Source: Mytilisepta virgata
Taxonomy: Eukaryota > Mollusca > Bivalvia > Mytilida > Mytilidae
NCBI GenBank assembly: GCA_028015205.1
Contig: CM051516.1
Coordinates: 39,260,230-39,324,229, forward strand
Direction: 5' to 3'
DNA length: 64,000 nt
Part shown: positions 54,024 through 64,000 of the stretch, piece by piece
Numbering within the stretch: position 1 is the stretch's first letter
Layout: each line of letters opens with the position of its first letter
Notes under the pieces: model-generated
The model's input: the letters and a program-made list of their open reading frames with translations, nothing else
The model's database searches: none
Told to the model about the DNA's origin: nothing
Translations under genes and position numbers: made by a program

Positions 54024-57000
54024 CTGTGAAATGTTATCAACATATTAACGCATAAGAGTGAAAGGTTTATAAAACTAGAGGCTCACCTGAGCCTGAAACA
54101 CTCACCTGGCTCTATTAGGTCATTTAAAAAGCTGTTTAATGCAAAATTGCCAAAGTAACCTTGATATTTTACTTTTGACCTAAAACTAGAAATTATATAT
54201 TTTAGGTCTATCACTTATTTGAAACTGCATTTTCCCCCTATTGGGTCCTGTGGTAGCCATCTTGGATATCCGATCGGCATCAAGATTATAAATTTGGTAC
54301 AGGATTATCATACAATCATTCAGGCATATTATCAATTTAATCTATCAAACGGTTGTTTGTATGCATTTCCCATAAGATCCTAGGTTAATTATGTCCAATG
54401 GTGGCGGCAATCTTGGATTTCCAATGGGCACCAAAATTACAAATTTAGTAGAGGACAATCTAAGGAACATTCCTGCAAAGTAGAATCTCATTTGGCCTTG
54501 TGTTTTCTGACAAGAAGATTTTTTAAATTTCAGCCAATCAGAACACATTATTGGACCTATCAGCCATATTGAATATTCTATCAGAACCAAATTACAAATT
54601 TTGAAAAGGAACTTCCCAGGAACATTGTTGCCAAGTTTGGTTCCATTTGGTTGAGTGGTTTCTTTAGAATAAGATTGAAATGTGAAAAGTTAACGGACAG
54701 ACGGACGACGGCGGACGCAAAGTGACGACAAAAACCAATCCAACCTGTATTTTCTTTTATCCTGCAATTCGGCTATATGGCGGCAGCCAAAATGCATTGA
54801 CTGTATATTAGGTTGTAATACGGTCACTGACTGTATATCACTTTTATTGTGGCGCAACAGTACATAAACTTAGAATTTTACTTGTCACTTGTGACGTTGT
54901 GAAATGCTACGATTTTGTGCTTGCTTTATGCAGAAAGTCGCTGTTTTCCAGTGATTTTTGCCAGACTTAATGTTTAAGGATGTTTTAGGATAAACAGAAT
55001 ATGTGTACATTGTCTCTTGATATAAAATGTAATCAAACTCGGAATGAAACAGGTGAGAAAAGCTCGGCAATCCGCGCATTTCTAAGCCTTGTCCGGAGGA
55101 ATTTTATTCTTCCGACACAATGAACACATATTCTATTCTATACAGCAAGTTCTTTTAAGCAACCAAAAAGTGTTGACTATACTTCCCGGTTATATATGGT
55201 CAGTGAGAGTATATTAAGAATCCGATTTTTTTTAACATCAGGAGATTTTCAAAACGTGATCTACAGACATACCTTTCGAAAAAATTTTTATTTTTTTATT
55301 TTCAAATTGCAAAGTGCATGTTATCTCCCAACATAAGCGCATCCGATTTTAACTTTGCATTTAGAATATACGGTGATGCATTTGTATTCCGCAGCCTAAA
55401 CAAAAAAAATCATTAAGATGCCTCTCGCGTCTATCGGGCACAGAATACGTGTTTTCCATGTTTAATGTAAATACTGAGGGTTTCTTAATAATTGCGCTAT
55501 TCCATAATTTAAAAAGATTTACCTGCTTGAAGTCATTTCTTTTGTCTAGATACTTCTGTACAAGTTCCTTTTCCTTTCTCCTAATGCTGAATCTCGTAAT
55601 GTCGGGTAATGTACATGCATTTAAGTGATCTAACGGCCAAATAATGTCCTCGTTTCTTGCTTCAGGAGCTGGATTTTCAAGAAAGGAATTCCACCATGAT
55701 ATTCGATCTTCTGTGAACTTTGCAAGTTTGTAATCCTTATAAACCGCATTTTATCTTACAGCAAGTAATAATTGTAGGTCGCTTGGTATCGGAGAACTGG
55801 CGTTGGGGTTTTACGCCGTTTTCAGCACATTTGACTATTTCGCGGCGTATAGTTTGTATTGGTGAAGGAAGCCGGAGTACGCGGAGAGAACCACCGACCT
55901 TCGGTAGGAAAATTGGCAATACTTGTCAATTAAGATCGGAGTTGAACACACCCCGCTACAAGTGAGATTCTCAGTGTTGACAGTCTAGTCATGACGAACT
56001 ATCTAGACCACTCGGCCACCGAACTCACCCCCCCCCCCCCCCCTTTTCCACGCTAAATAAGGAGTAACTAGACAACTTCCTTATTTTGTATAATAATCGA
56101 TTTTGGAATAATTGTATTAATTCAATTCAATATTTTATTGCCAAAATGTAAGATATAAGTATTACTCGTCTTTTATGAGTGCATAAAGTAATGAGAAATA
56201 AGCATATGGAGCTAATAGTTTGTTGATAAATAATTTCGCTATGATGGAGATTTTTGGATTTTGAAGAAAGCTGAAGATGCTTCTTACGCACTTTAAAATA
56301 AGATTTATTACATGTATTTCAAAACCACAGTAACAATATACATTTACTGTATGCAGTAATAACTCTATGATCGTGCATTGAAAATTAAATACATGTATTT
56401 ATATTTCTGACTCAAGATAGCGTATAAAAAGAAGTTTTTATATTCGGGCGTTTTCCCCAAAATTGTCGGATGTATACAACGAATACAAATATGACAAGCC
56501 ACCGAGTACTCTATTTTTGTAACAGATATTGCAAGATTTTGCGGAATAACGAAAGCTTATCCGTGATGTATATTTGGGTCGGTAAGAAAATAAAATTGAA
56601 TAATATTCGGTGTAATTGTAGTTTTATGCATGTATGCTGCGATAAAATAAAACCAGAAGAACTATGGCTACAATAATATAAAGAATAACATTCTTTGATA
56701 TCAATTTTGTTGCCCAAATGACCACGTTTTGTCTGATCAGTTGTGCTCAAGGCCTTAAAAATTAAAAAAAACAAAACAACAATCCAAAAAGTTTGTTAAT
56801 TGGAAACATTCAAAATCAATTTGATAAAAAAAAAAAAAAATAGCTGGTACGCGATGGCAATGTACAGATTTCCTGATAGTTTCACAGAAATCTATTCACT
56901 GGTTTTAGGAGGATTTGACGACGGGACATTACCATATTATAAAGAAATGGTAAAGTCCATATTTGTCTGTGGAAAATGCCAAAAATCATTCTGTTGAAAA

Positions 57001-58719
57001 ATATTACAACTGGTGCAATGTTTATTGAAGATTCCCTGAAATTTTCACAGAAATTCATATTATAACACAAACATTTGTAATACTCGTTCTTTTTCAATAT
57101 TTTTTCATCTTCAAATCTTGTTGATATTCTTGTGAATTTGTACTGCAAAATTCCACAGAAAATAACTTGCTTCAATTTGATGTTACCTCCCTGTGGTGAG
57201 CAGGGGAAAAAGGTATGAACCTGGCTAACGGGAGAGGTATTTTTTCAGAAAAGTGACATTTAAATATATGCGAAAAAGGAACACCAACAGCATGGAAATT
57301 CTTCTCTGTTGAAATGACAATAATGTATATTTTTAACTTTTTTTTAAATTTATTTTTGATATCACCAAAACTACTATTTTATATTCTATGAACTCATTTT
57401 TTCATATAACCTCAAATACGTCATGTACGTGGTGATATTAGTAAAAAATACTTTTAATTCATAAGCAAAACCGTTTTGAACAATGGTATATTGAAACTGT
57501 GTTAAGTATCTGTCAGTTATCCATGTGTGTAATTTGGAATAGAAATTATCTGGTACTTAATTATGCCATGCGTGTCAAACAAATTAATTGTTCCGATTCT
57601 TGTATATTTTATTGCCTTAATGTGTCAGAAAAATGAAGAAAGAATTTCAAACGCAACGCGCACGCTCTACTCTCAAGTAGAAACAAGGTGCGAGCAGATT
57701 GTTTTTGGAAATTATCTACAGCGATATACGTTTGACGGTTGGCATAACAGACATTTTATTGGTAAGCATTTTAAATTATTTTCTTCGTTTCAGAACATTT
57801 TCTTTGAAAGGCAACATTATCATTTTTATATATTTAACTTCAACTTTTTTACCATTTATTTTTTTATAAAACACGATAATTTAGTTATATATTCTACACC
57901 TAAAATTTTATTAGTTTGTCACTTTATTATTTGTAATTTTCATCTTTTTTTATTTATAAACTATTGAACTGATTGATTAAAATATGAATTTATTATAATT
58001 TATATATTTATAGATTACAAATAATCAGTCATTAAAAAATTCTTAATCAACTTTTATACACCAAATATAAGTCTGATCAAATAAAAAAATTAAAATAAAA
58101 AAAATCGCTAGTTACATGTTTGAATACACAAATCTCCAGTCATATAATTCACAATATTCCGTAACCCCAGTGTTTTGTTTTGTTTTTTGTTTTTTTTTTT
58201 TTTTTTTTTTTTGTGTAATGAAGTAATTGATTCGGAAGGGGGATGTGTGGTGCCTTTTTTTGGATACAACGATTCATATTAATTTAAATTCTTATTAACA
58301 TGCTTAATCTGGAGTGTGCGCTTATAAGATCATTATGAGATATCTATAAGAAAAACAAGGCCCGGGGAAATTCTAATTTAAAATACAAGCGATTGTAAAT
58401 TTTAAATCGAACTTTTAAAATTATGAATGGAAACAAAAAATAAAGAGAATTAAAGAACCCTTAAACGAATTACTTTTATACTGATACGAAAAATCCTCTA
58501 AAATACGTCTATATGTGTTCAAACCTTGTTATTTTCGATTTTAACACTATTATGTTTACTTTGCTTTTACGTTTCCAAAAAAACCCATCAAAATCTAAAA
58601 AAAAATAAATGAAATAAACAAATTAATTTTACTAATGTTACAATTAGATAACTAGGCACTTACCATCCAAGATTTGATCCTTTTCCAGTAGAAGCAAATA
58701 AATCGTACATAGAAATCAT
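53907..58719 (-). CDS. Unrecognised minus-strand gene, at least three coding exons
   Basis: Exon a: 58719-58664, ATG then ISMYDLFASTGKGSNLG, donor GGATG|GTAAGTG, ends phase 2. Exon y: 55735-55523, 71 codons, DYKLAKFTEDRISWWNSFLE ... IIWPLDHLNACTLPDITRF ... KEKELVQKYLDKRNDFKQ, donor CAG|GTAAAT. Exon z: 54023-53907, VFTTQHLVLREELMRTEDDI, YDRRKYCLSAIGHYSYFG, TGA. Exons y and z join in phase 0. Exon a ends in phase 2 and exon y starts in phase 0, so at least one exon between 55.74 and 58.66 kb was not found. The acceptor of exon y (TTTATAAG) is weak. No signal peptide or transmembrane segment; probably soluble and helical. I do not recognise the family. Confidence 0.6.
54065..54760 (+). repeat. 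CTCTCAAGAGCC-family repeat, diverged copy
   Basis: Begins AGAGGCTCACCTGAGCC with CACTCACCTGGC, has GGTAGCCATCTTGGAT, GGACAATCTAAGGAACATTC and TTGGTTCCATTTGGTTGAG units as in the 3.4-kb element, and ends with ACGGACAGACGGACGACGG. It lies in the last intron of the minus-strand gene. Confidence 0.7.
54761..55520. other. Intronic sequence without recognised features
   Basis: Last intron of the minus-strand gene. The minus-strand open frame 54885-55079 has no motif and no splice borders. Confidence 0.4.
55523..55735 (-). CDS. Penultimate exon of the minus-strand gene
   Basis: 71 codons with a good donor (AAGCAG|GTAAATC). Contains the aromatic/acidic block ISWWNSFLENPAPEARNEDI and a basic helix IRRKEKELVQKYLDKR. 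An in-frame TAA 15 bases upstream of the chosen start limits its extension. Confidence 0.6.
55775..56029 (-). mobile_element. tRNA-derived SINE
   Basis: Read on the minus strand the head is GGTGAGTTCGGTGGCCGAGT, with an A box TGGCCGAGTGGTC (56018-56006) and a B box GTGTTCAACTCCG (55949-55937), the split promoter of RNA polymerase III, spaced as in a tRNA with a long variable arm (Ser/Leu type). The body GGTTCTCTCCGCGTACTCC, GGCTTCCTTCACC resembles the central domain of mollusc SINEs from memory. A run of 16 C on the plus strand (56028-56043) abuts the head. It lies in an intron of the minus-strand gene, same strand. Confidence 0.7.
56044..57562. other. Non-coding stretch
   Basis: No exon that connects in phase to the flanking minus-strand exons was found, although a missing exon is expected between 55.74 and 58.66 kb. 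Plus- and minus-strand open frames at 56470-57175 lack motifs. Confidence 0.4.
57563..57761 (+). CDS. First exon of a putative secreted protein
   Basis: ATG at 57563 followed by 66 codons and a strong donor (TTATTG|GTAAGC), ending in phase 1. Residues 1-22 have a signal-peptide profile (NKLIVPILVYFIALMCQ), followed by one N-glycosylation sequon (NAT) and the segment TRCEQIVFGNYLQRYTFDGW. No family recognised and no second exon identified. It lies within the minus-strand gene on the opposite strand. The open frame reading through the donor to 57967 is A/T-rich filler. Confidence 0.45.
57762..58663. other. AT-rich non-coding stretch
   Basis: Contains a T-rich run at about 58174-58212. Nothing else recognised. 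Confidence 0.45.
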
Positions 58720-58945
58720 CTTAAATGATAATGACAACACTTTTCCAAATTAAAATGTCAGTTCTTTATTTATAAGTTTCCATAGAATAAAGTAAAACTT
58801 ATACTACTTATATTGACGACATTTTAAATAAGACGTTTCATTCCTAAGTTCAGAATTTTCAGTTCAAGCGCAAAAATTATGAACGTTCCTTCGCGCTTTG
58901 AATATACTACTTTCATTGGTCGCAAAATTTCAAACTATTTAGATC
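58720..58945. promoter_or_regulatory. Shared head-to-head promoter region
   Basis: Only 226 bp separate the start codons of the minus-strand gene (58719) and the plus-strand gene (58946). The interval contains an inverted CCAAT box (ATTGG, 58915-58919) and TTCGCGC directly followed by TTTGAA (58890-58902), which resembles an E2F/CHR-type cell-cycle site. No TATA box in a clear position. The regulatory role is an inference. Confidence 0.5.
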
Positions 58946-59018
58946 ATGGATTCTGGCGGCTGCGATGTGTATGAATTTAAAGAAGTCGATGACATTGTCC
59001 ATTTGAGTGCTTCTGAAG
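58946..59018 (+). CDS. Plus-strand gene exon 1
   Basis: Start ATG after TTTAGATC, 24 codons and one base, consensus donor GAAG|GTAAGAAC. Confidence 0.6.
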
Positions 59019-59894
59019 GTAAGAACTAAATTATAATATTGATCTCGTTAGATGTTTGACTATCAATAATATATTTTGTATAAAAAAAACCGGGAAAAAA
59101 AACAAATTACTTAAACTATATGACATCTTGAATTCGAAAAGCCAATCAAATCGCGTACAAAATATATTGAATCAAGTAAGTATTGTGTTGGACAAGCGCA
59201 AAGTTTCCCATACGAAGTTTCTTCATAAGCTACTGTAAAAGGAAATGTTCAATGACCCCCCCCCCCCCCAAAAAAAAATACATCTATGAATGCATCTTAT
59301 TATAAGGAGTTGGGATCTGAAGGGTTTCCAAATTTCCAAAGAAAAATATATTTGGAAGGGGTGGGGCATACCCCTAAAGACCCGCATATACATCAATGAA
59401 TGCATCTTTCCATTAGAAATAAGAACTATATGGTTATAGAGAAGGGCAGGTGTTTCATAACAAATCTATTTTCGGAGGGGGCATATCCGTATGGACCCCC
59501 CTTACATCAATAAATATATCATCCCATAAGGAGTAAGAATATATATGGTTTTAGGGTGGGGATCTCAAGGGTTTCAAAGTTATTATTTTGAGGGGGAGAG
59601 GCATACCCCTAGAGACCCTCCATATACAACGATGAATAAGGAAAAAAGAATATATATGGTAATTGTGAGGGGATCTCAAATGTTTCATAGCAACAAAGAC
59701 AAACTATTTTGAAGGGGTGGGCATACCTCCTAGCCCCCCCATTATACGTCATTGAATACATCTTCCCATAAGGAGTAAGAATATATATGCTTATAGCCTG
59801 GGTATCACATGGTTTTCAAAATTACAATTTTGAGGGACATGGCATGACCCTAGGGACTCCATATATACATCGATGAATGTATATTTCCATAAGG

Positions 59895-59928
<34 letters not shown>

Positions 59929-60858
59929 GTTAAAGGCTCGGGATCTCAAAGGTTTCAAAGTAACAAATATAAATCTATTTTAAGAGGGTGGGTCATACAT
60001 ATGGCCCCATGGACCCCAATATACATCATTGAATGTATCTTCTCATAATGACTAAGAATATATATATATAGTTATAGGAAACCATTTCCAAGTTCTTTGA
60101 AAAAACACGTGATTTTTTTTTTTTTGGGGGGGGGGGTTGAGAGGGCGGATCAAGCCCCCTCCCCCGGTACCTACTTTAAATTTGACACCATTAGGCCAAC
60201 CTCCACATGGCCTGTGAAGTTTCATGAAAATCTCCATACATTATCCGAGCTACGGCCCTGACAATTTCAAGGCTGCTAAGAAAGACGGAAGCATAAAAAT
60301 AATAACAAGAAGAAGCAGAATAACAAACGGAACGAAAACAAAAAAGTTTCCTAATTTCACTTTTTGATTACATAATTTTCCTGTATAAATCTTATTTAGA
60401 ATATATTGCGCAACACGGACATTAAGATTATTCTTGTTTTTTGTGTGTTTATTGTTTTTTTTATTATTATTTTCTTACAATCAAATTTATTTTTTTTCGC
60501 AAATTTAAAGACATAATTAAGGCTTCTGAATACACACGGAGAGCTTTCAATTTGAATCATTATATATTGATCCTGTAAATTTTTGAAATTTATCCTACCT
60601 ATAAAAATCATATGGTTCATCTCTTACAATAATGACGGTTCAAATTTTCATTTTCTTGTTGGTTGTTTGTTTTATAATTAGTGTATAATTATATTCGACA
60701 GAACAAATTCCGTAATAACGTTATGTTTTCTGTTTTAGAGGATACAAAATATGAGAATATGAAACAACAAATGGGGTTCATATGGTGGGGTGTGGCGAAA
60801 GATCCATCTGGAGTTTGGATTAACACTGATGGAAGAGAACTAGGAATGTTTTTAAAAG
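58946..60858 (+). CDS. Unrecognised plus-strand gene, exons 1-2
   Basis: Exon 1 58946-59018: MDSGGCDVYEFKEVDDIVHL + SASE, donor GAAG|GTAAGA, phase 1. Exon 2 60739-60858: acceptor TTCTGTTTTAG, encoding DTKYENMKQQMGFIWWGVAK and DPSGVWINTDGRELGMFLK, donor AAAG|GTATTT, phase 1. The two join in frame. The start is acidic and the second exon has a Trp/Gly-rich strand-like block. No signal peptide. I do not recognise the family. Later exons are presumably beyond 60.9 kb; none was identified to 64 kb. The 1.7-kb intron is filled by a tandem repeat. Confidence 0.6.
59240..60330 (+). repeat. Degenerate tandem array in intron 1, period about 115-130 bp
   Basis: Landmark GGGCATACCCCTAAAGACCC (variants CATATCCGTATGGACCC, CATACCTCCTAGCCCC, CATGACCCTAGGGACTCC) recurs at about 59367, 59482, 59611, 59724, 59842 and 59994, each followed by ATACATC.ATGAATG(C/T)ATCTT and TAAGGAGTAAGAATATATATGG. 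A (TA)n tract lies at 59900-59919. The 3' edge at 60120-60330 (CCTCCACATGGCCTGTGAAG ... AAAGACGGAAGCATAAAAAT) looks like the end of the parent element. Confidence 0.75.
60739..60858 (+). CDS. Plus-strand gene exon 2
   Basis: 120 bases between TTTTCTGTTTTAG and AAAAG|GTATTT. Phase 1 at both ends, so it could be skipped or duplicated without shifting the frame. Confidence 0.6.
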
Positions 60859-61257
60859 GTATTTATAGTAGTTAATGAGTCGTTACATGCGGTGCATTAC
60901 ATTTGCGCACGTTTTTTATTACATATGTTCAAGTTTTTCATTACATTTGTCCACTTTTAATATATAACATTTGTGCATTTTTCAACGATTTACCTGTTTT
61001 GTCCCTTCCGTTAGCCAGAAACAAAGTCCGTGACCTCTGCTGATCAATGGACGAGTTTCACTACACGTGCTTTGCATTTCTTTAAAGTGCATCTCAAAGA
61101 AAGATCCCCTGTTTTCGTGAGAGTTGATTGACAGCGAAAATGTTATTATCGTAATTCTTATTTTAAAGTTTTTTGAATAATAACTTTCTGTAAAATATTA
61201 CTCGCAAATGTAATAAAGAAGTTAACAAATGTAATAAAGAAGTTCACAAATGTAACA
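60859..61257. other. Non-coding stretch
   Basis: Contains a few repeats of TTACATTTGT(G/C)CAC and AATGTAATAAAGAAGTT(A/C)ACA. No exon recognised. Confidence 0.45.
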
Positions 61258-61447
61258 CCATAGGGGCGGATCCGGGCCTTTTTTAAAATGTGTGGGGGGG
61301 GGGGGGGATATGTAACGGCGAGCGGAGCAAGGGGGTAGGGTTAACGATTTTATCGATAAATAAAAATGGGGGGGCGGTGTGAAAGGAGGCGTACGCACTC
61401 TACGACGCCCCCACCCCCCCCCCCCCCCCAGTGGATCCGCCACTGCC
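61258..61447. mobile_element. GGCGGATCC-ended MITE-like element
   Basis: The left end AGGGGCGGATCCGGG (61262-61276) and the right end GTGGATCCGCCACTG (61431-61445) share the inverted core GGCGGATCC. The interior has G and C homopolymers and a central GATTTTATCGATAAATAAAA. This kind of TIR (AGTGGCGGATCC) is widespread in invertebrate short elements as I recall. No target duplication was confirmed. Confidence 0.55.
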
Positions 61448-61800
61448 ACTTAATCCCACAAGTCTGCAAATTTAATGCTCCCAATACATGTAACTGCTCA
61501 ATATTTGAAATCAGTTATATAGACTGAGTTGAAACATTTATTTTGTGATTTATGAGTTTGAAGCGGCGATTAAGAAGTTAGATAGTGTTTGCTTTCGACC
61601 TATTCCGATAACTACGTAATATTTGAACAAATGATTTAGTTATACGGGAAGAAGCCCAACCCATTCTACATGCACTATTTTTCCATAATATTCCTTATTG
61701 ACTAACAATCGAATATAAGCCTAAATATAATAAACCCTGTCAATACAATATAAAATGTCAAAATACGCCAATACGACACATACCCGTCAAATATTCCGTG

Positions 61801-61960
61801 TTGACTAGTCAATATGCCATATTAGACTGGTTAGTCAATAAAGGATCATATTTGCACTAGTCAATATGACATATTGGACTGGTTAGGCATTAAAGGATCA
61901 TATTGGACTAGTCAATATCACATATTAGACTGGTTAGTCAATAAAGGTATAATTGCGCAA
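61801..61960 (+). repeat. Three-unit tandem repeat, 51-52 bp
   Basis: ACTAGTCAATATG.CATATT, GGACTGGTTAG.CA and TAAAGGATCATATT recur at 61806, 61858 and 61909. Followed at 61960-62070 by interlaced inverted words (CCATATTGGACT / AGTCCAATATGG; GAGCCAATAT-like). Confidence 0.75.
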
Positions 61961-62080
61961 GGATTTTCATATTGGCTCAGTTATTAGCCCTTGGCTACCC
62001 ATATTGGACTTCGGCTTCGCCTCAGTCCAATATGGCTTGCCTCGGACCAATATCTCAGCCAATATGGAAAACCTTATGCA

Positions 62081-63834
62081 ATAATACATAAGATTAAGTG
62101 ATTTCCCAACTCCCACTTGCCATTATGATCAACGTTCTCGCATTTGGCATTTGACAGAGTATTTTTGGTATTCAAATGATTTGAAAAAAAAAATATTTAA
62201 TTTTTTGATTAAATTATATTTGATGTCAAAATTTTGTTGTCATGCAGTCACAATAAATACAATATTAACTACATCTCCTAAATGTTGGTTAGTTCCCCTT
62301 TTTCTCGAATTCTCGATTTTATGCATGTTCACTTGTTTGTGTATATACTTGTTTCAACATGGTACGCTATTTGTAATAGTGTAAAGAAATTTGTTCTATG
62401 TTTCGCATTGCGGTGCAGTTTGGAAACAAATGGATCTGAATTAAATAAATCATCGAAATATCCTATTTGTGATGTCATTAATAACACATTCGAATCCCAA
62501 ACGTAAAATTAATTAACCTTCGTAACGGATATATCGATGACAGAAAACATTAATTCCTGGTTATCAGTTTATCTTCAAATTGAGGATTACTTTCAACTTT
62601 GAACTTCATTTGAAGTGCGGGGGATCCATGTAGATAGTTATATCACATTTTACATGTTTAAATCAGCGATACAATTAATTACAATTTAAATTCATGTGTA
62701 CTGGAAAGGACTTCTAAATCAATAAATAATTTAAGATCAAAAATTTAATTTTGCATTGTGCTACCTTCTTATCATATGTATGAAACACATTCCAAATAGC
62801 CCATGTACACACTGTAGCTGTTTTATTGCATAAAGATTTCTTAAGTGTGCAAGTGACACTTTTGGTTTGTTGAGACTGATAAGATCAGAAGTAAAGAACA
62901 CATCATTTTAACTTGAAAGATATTACATCTAAAATTATACGGAAAAGTGTGGTTCTATCAGTTTTCTTGAATAATTGACCCACATGCCCGCAGACCCGCA
63001 GGTCCGCAAAATAGCTATACTGACAAAATTTGAGGTATGTAATGTACTTGGTTGAGGGAAATTAATATTTTATTTTTGTTTTTATAAAGTACTTCATAAG
63101 TATATCATAGGCATTGAACTTTTCTGTATAACTAGAACTTTGAGCTTTCTACAAAAAAAAATGCAAAAAGCGAAATTTAGATTTTTAAATACTTTATAAT
63201 CCAGTAATAAATCATACGAAATTAGATGTAAAAGGAATATTTGATAGGTGACAAGATGCCGAAGTCGCTAGCAACTCGAGATTATTAACTTGGCAGTATA
63301 CGCGTAATTGGTATCTAACACCTCGTGTGGTAGAGTGAAATAAAACACCAAAATTACTCTCCCTAGCCAAGTTGACTTGGGACATACTTTATATGGTGAT
63401 AATGACAATACATACTGTACAGAAACCATTTATTACAGCTATCGTATCACTTTCCTCTTAAAACTTTATAAATCAAACTGCTAAAATATTTTTTCATAGA
63501 TTCTTTGTATTTCTCTTATGATAATTGACAAAATTATTGATGAATGGTTTTTATCCTATTTAATTTTCCAAAAAGAAATCATACACCAAAAACATGTAGA
63601 AATGAAACTTTCTTATTTAATATAAATCAATTTTGTTAGAAGAAGCTCTTATCAAATATATAAGTTGTGATAAAATTTAAAATATATGTTGTTCAAATTT
63701 AAATTACAGGATAGTTGTTTGCCTTTTCCTGTATAATTAGAAAACAACGACAAAACTGAGGATCCTATATTAGATGAAATGGTATGTTGTAAATCTTCAA
63801 GTTCAGTTTGATTAAGTTACAAAATGGATTATCT
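62081..63834. other. AT-rich non-coding stretch
   Basis: No exon with both borders recognised. The open frames at 62151-62506 lack motifs. Downstream exons of the plus-strand gene may lie here unseen or beyond the window. Confidence 0.4.
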
Positions 63835-64000
63835 CTTTCGTGTATAACTCTGTCCTTAGATGATTTTGGCCGTAGTCATCAATGTTTTGGGCTATTATTT
63901 AGGCATTTTAGCTCGACAGATGAGTAGTAATCGACGATATGTGCACATATTTTGCATCAACATTGGTATAACTGAATAATTAATCTGGTTTATAAACAAA
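63835..64000 (+). repeat. Dispersed repeat, copy B (cut by window end)
   Basis: Same block order as 49430-49620: CTCTGTCCTTAGATGATTTT, GGGCTATTATTTAGG, TTTTAGCTCGACAGATGAGT, ATCGACGATATGTGC, GCATCAACATTGGTAT. Confidence 0.6.

Noticed and set aside
53816..54043. Longest minus-strand frame over the terminal exon (75 codons)
   Set aside because: Does not join in phase to the 55523-55735 exon, while the alternative frame does and has a poly(A) signal at the expected distance.
56002..56029. A canonical tRNA gene
   Set aside because: A and B boxes are present but the arms do not close into a tRNA cloverleaf by eye and a SINE body follows. Called as a tRNA-derived SINE.
56800..56997. Plus-strand frame with AMYRFPDSFTEIYS and a possible donor
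   Set aside because: The upstream acceptor is a poly(A) run without a pyrimidine tract and nothing joins it. The minus strand is open there too.

Overview
The window looks like nuclear DNA from a bivalve mollusc. It is AT-rich, genes are split into short phase-compatible exons with GT/GC...AG borders, and large parts consist of dispersed repeats that I recognise from memory as typical of bivalve genomes (elements opening with AGCTCACCTGACCCGAAGG, with CTCTCAAGAGCC, or with TATCCCCTCG). Species assignment is an inference. No bacterial-style operon, CRISPR array, rRNA or canonical tRNA gene was seen.

0-15.5 kb is almost entirely repeats: duplicated and inverted segments at 1.5-2.5 kb, long composite repeats at 3.4-9.1 kb, a TIR-bounded element made of GATATC palindromes at 9.8-10.6 kb, and tandem arrays with a period near 146 bp at 13.0-13.8 and 14.6-15.1 kb. 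One possible exon of a small single-pass membrane protein lies on the minus strand at 9.6-9.7 kb.

15.6-27.4 kb is a large Helentron-type rolling-circle transposon. It carries four regular CX2CX12HXC fingers, an OTU protease domain, a 34-residue charged repeat array, a HUH/Y2 Rep, a Pif1-like helicase and a C-terminal EEP endonuclease. It is broken by two frameshifts, a substitution in the endonuclease SDH motif, and a 1,523-bp Tc1-like (DD34E) element placed exactly at a TA in the Rep domain. A 3-kb minisatellite with a 36-bp unit follows.

28.1-33.6 kb holds an intronless SGNH-like gene and then a multi-exon gene for a small coiled-coil protein with a recently duplicated exon and two apparent GC-AG introns. 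I could not assign either to a named family.

36.7-41.4 kb has a second copy of the palindrome element, a LINE split by a 1.9-kb non-coding insertion, a minus-strand LINE tail and a decayed paralogue of the 9.6-kb exon. 41.5-46.0 kb carries four 5' exons of an RPGR-like RCC1-repeat gene. No later RPGR exon was recognised in the remaining 18 kb.

46.0-64.0 kb contains an intronic minisatellite, a degenerate 146-bp array, a three-exon minus-strand gene, a tRNA-derived SINE, a first exon of a secreted protein, and a plus-strand gene in head-to-head arrangement with the minus-strand gene. Because these genes lie downstream of RPGR exon 4, they are either inside a very long RPGR intron or RPGR is a partial copy here.
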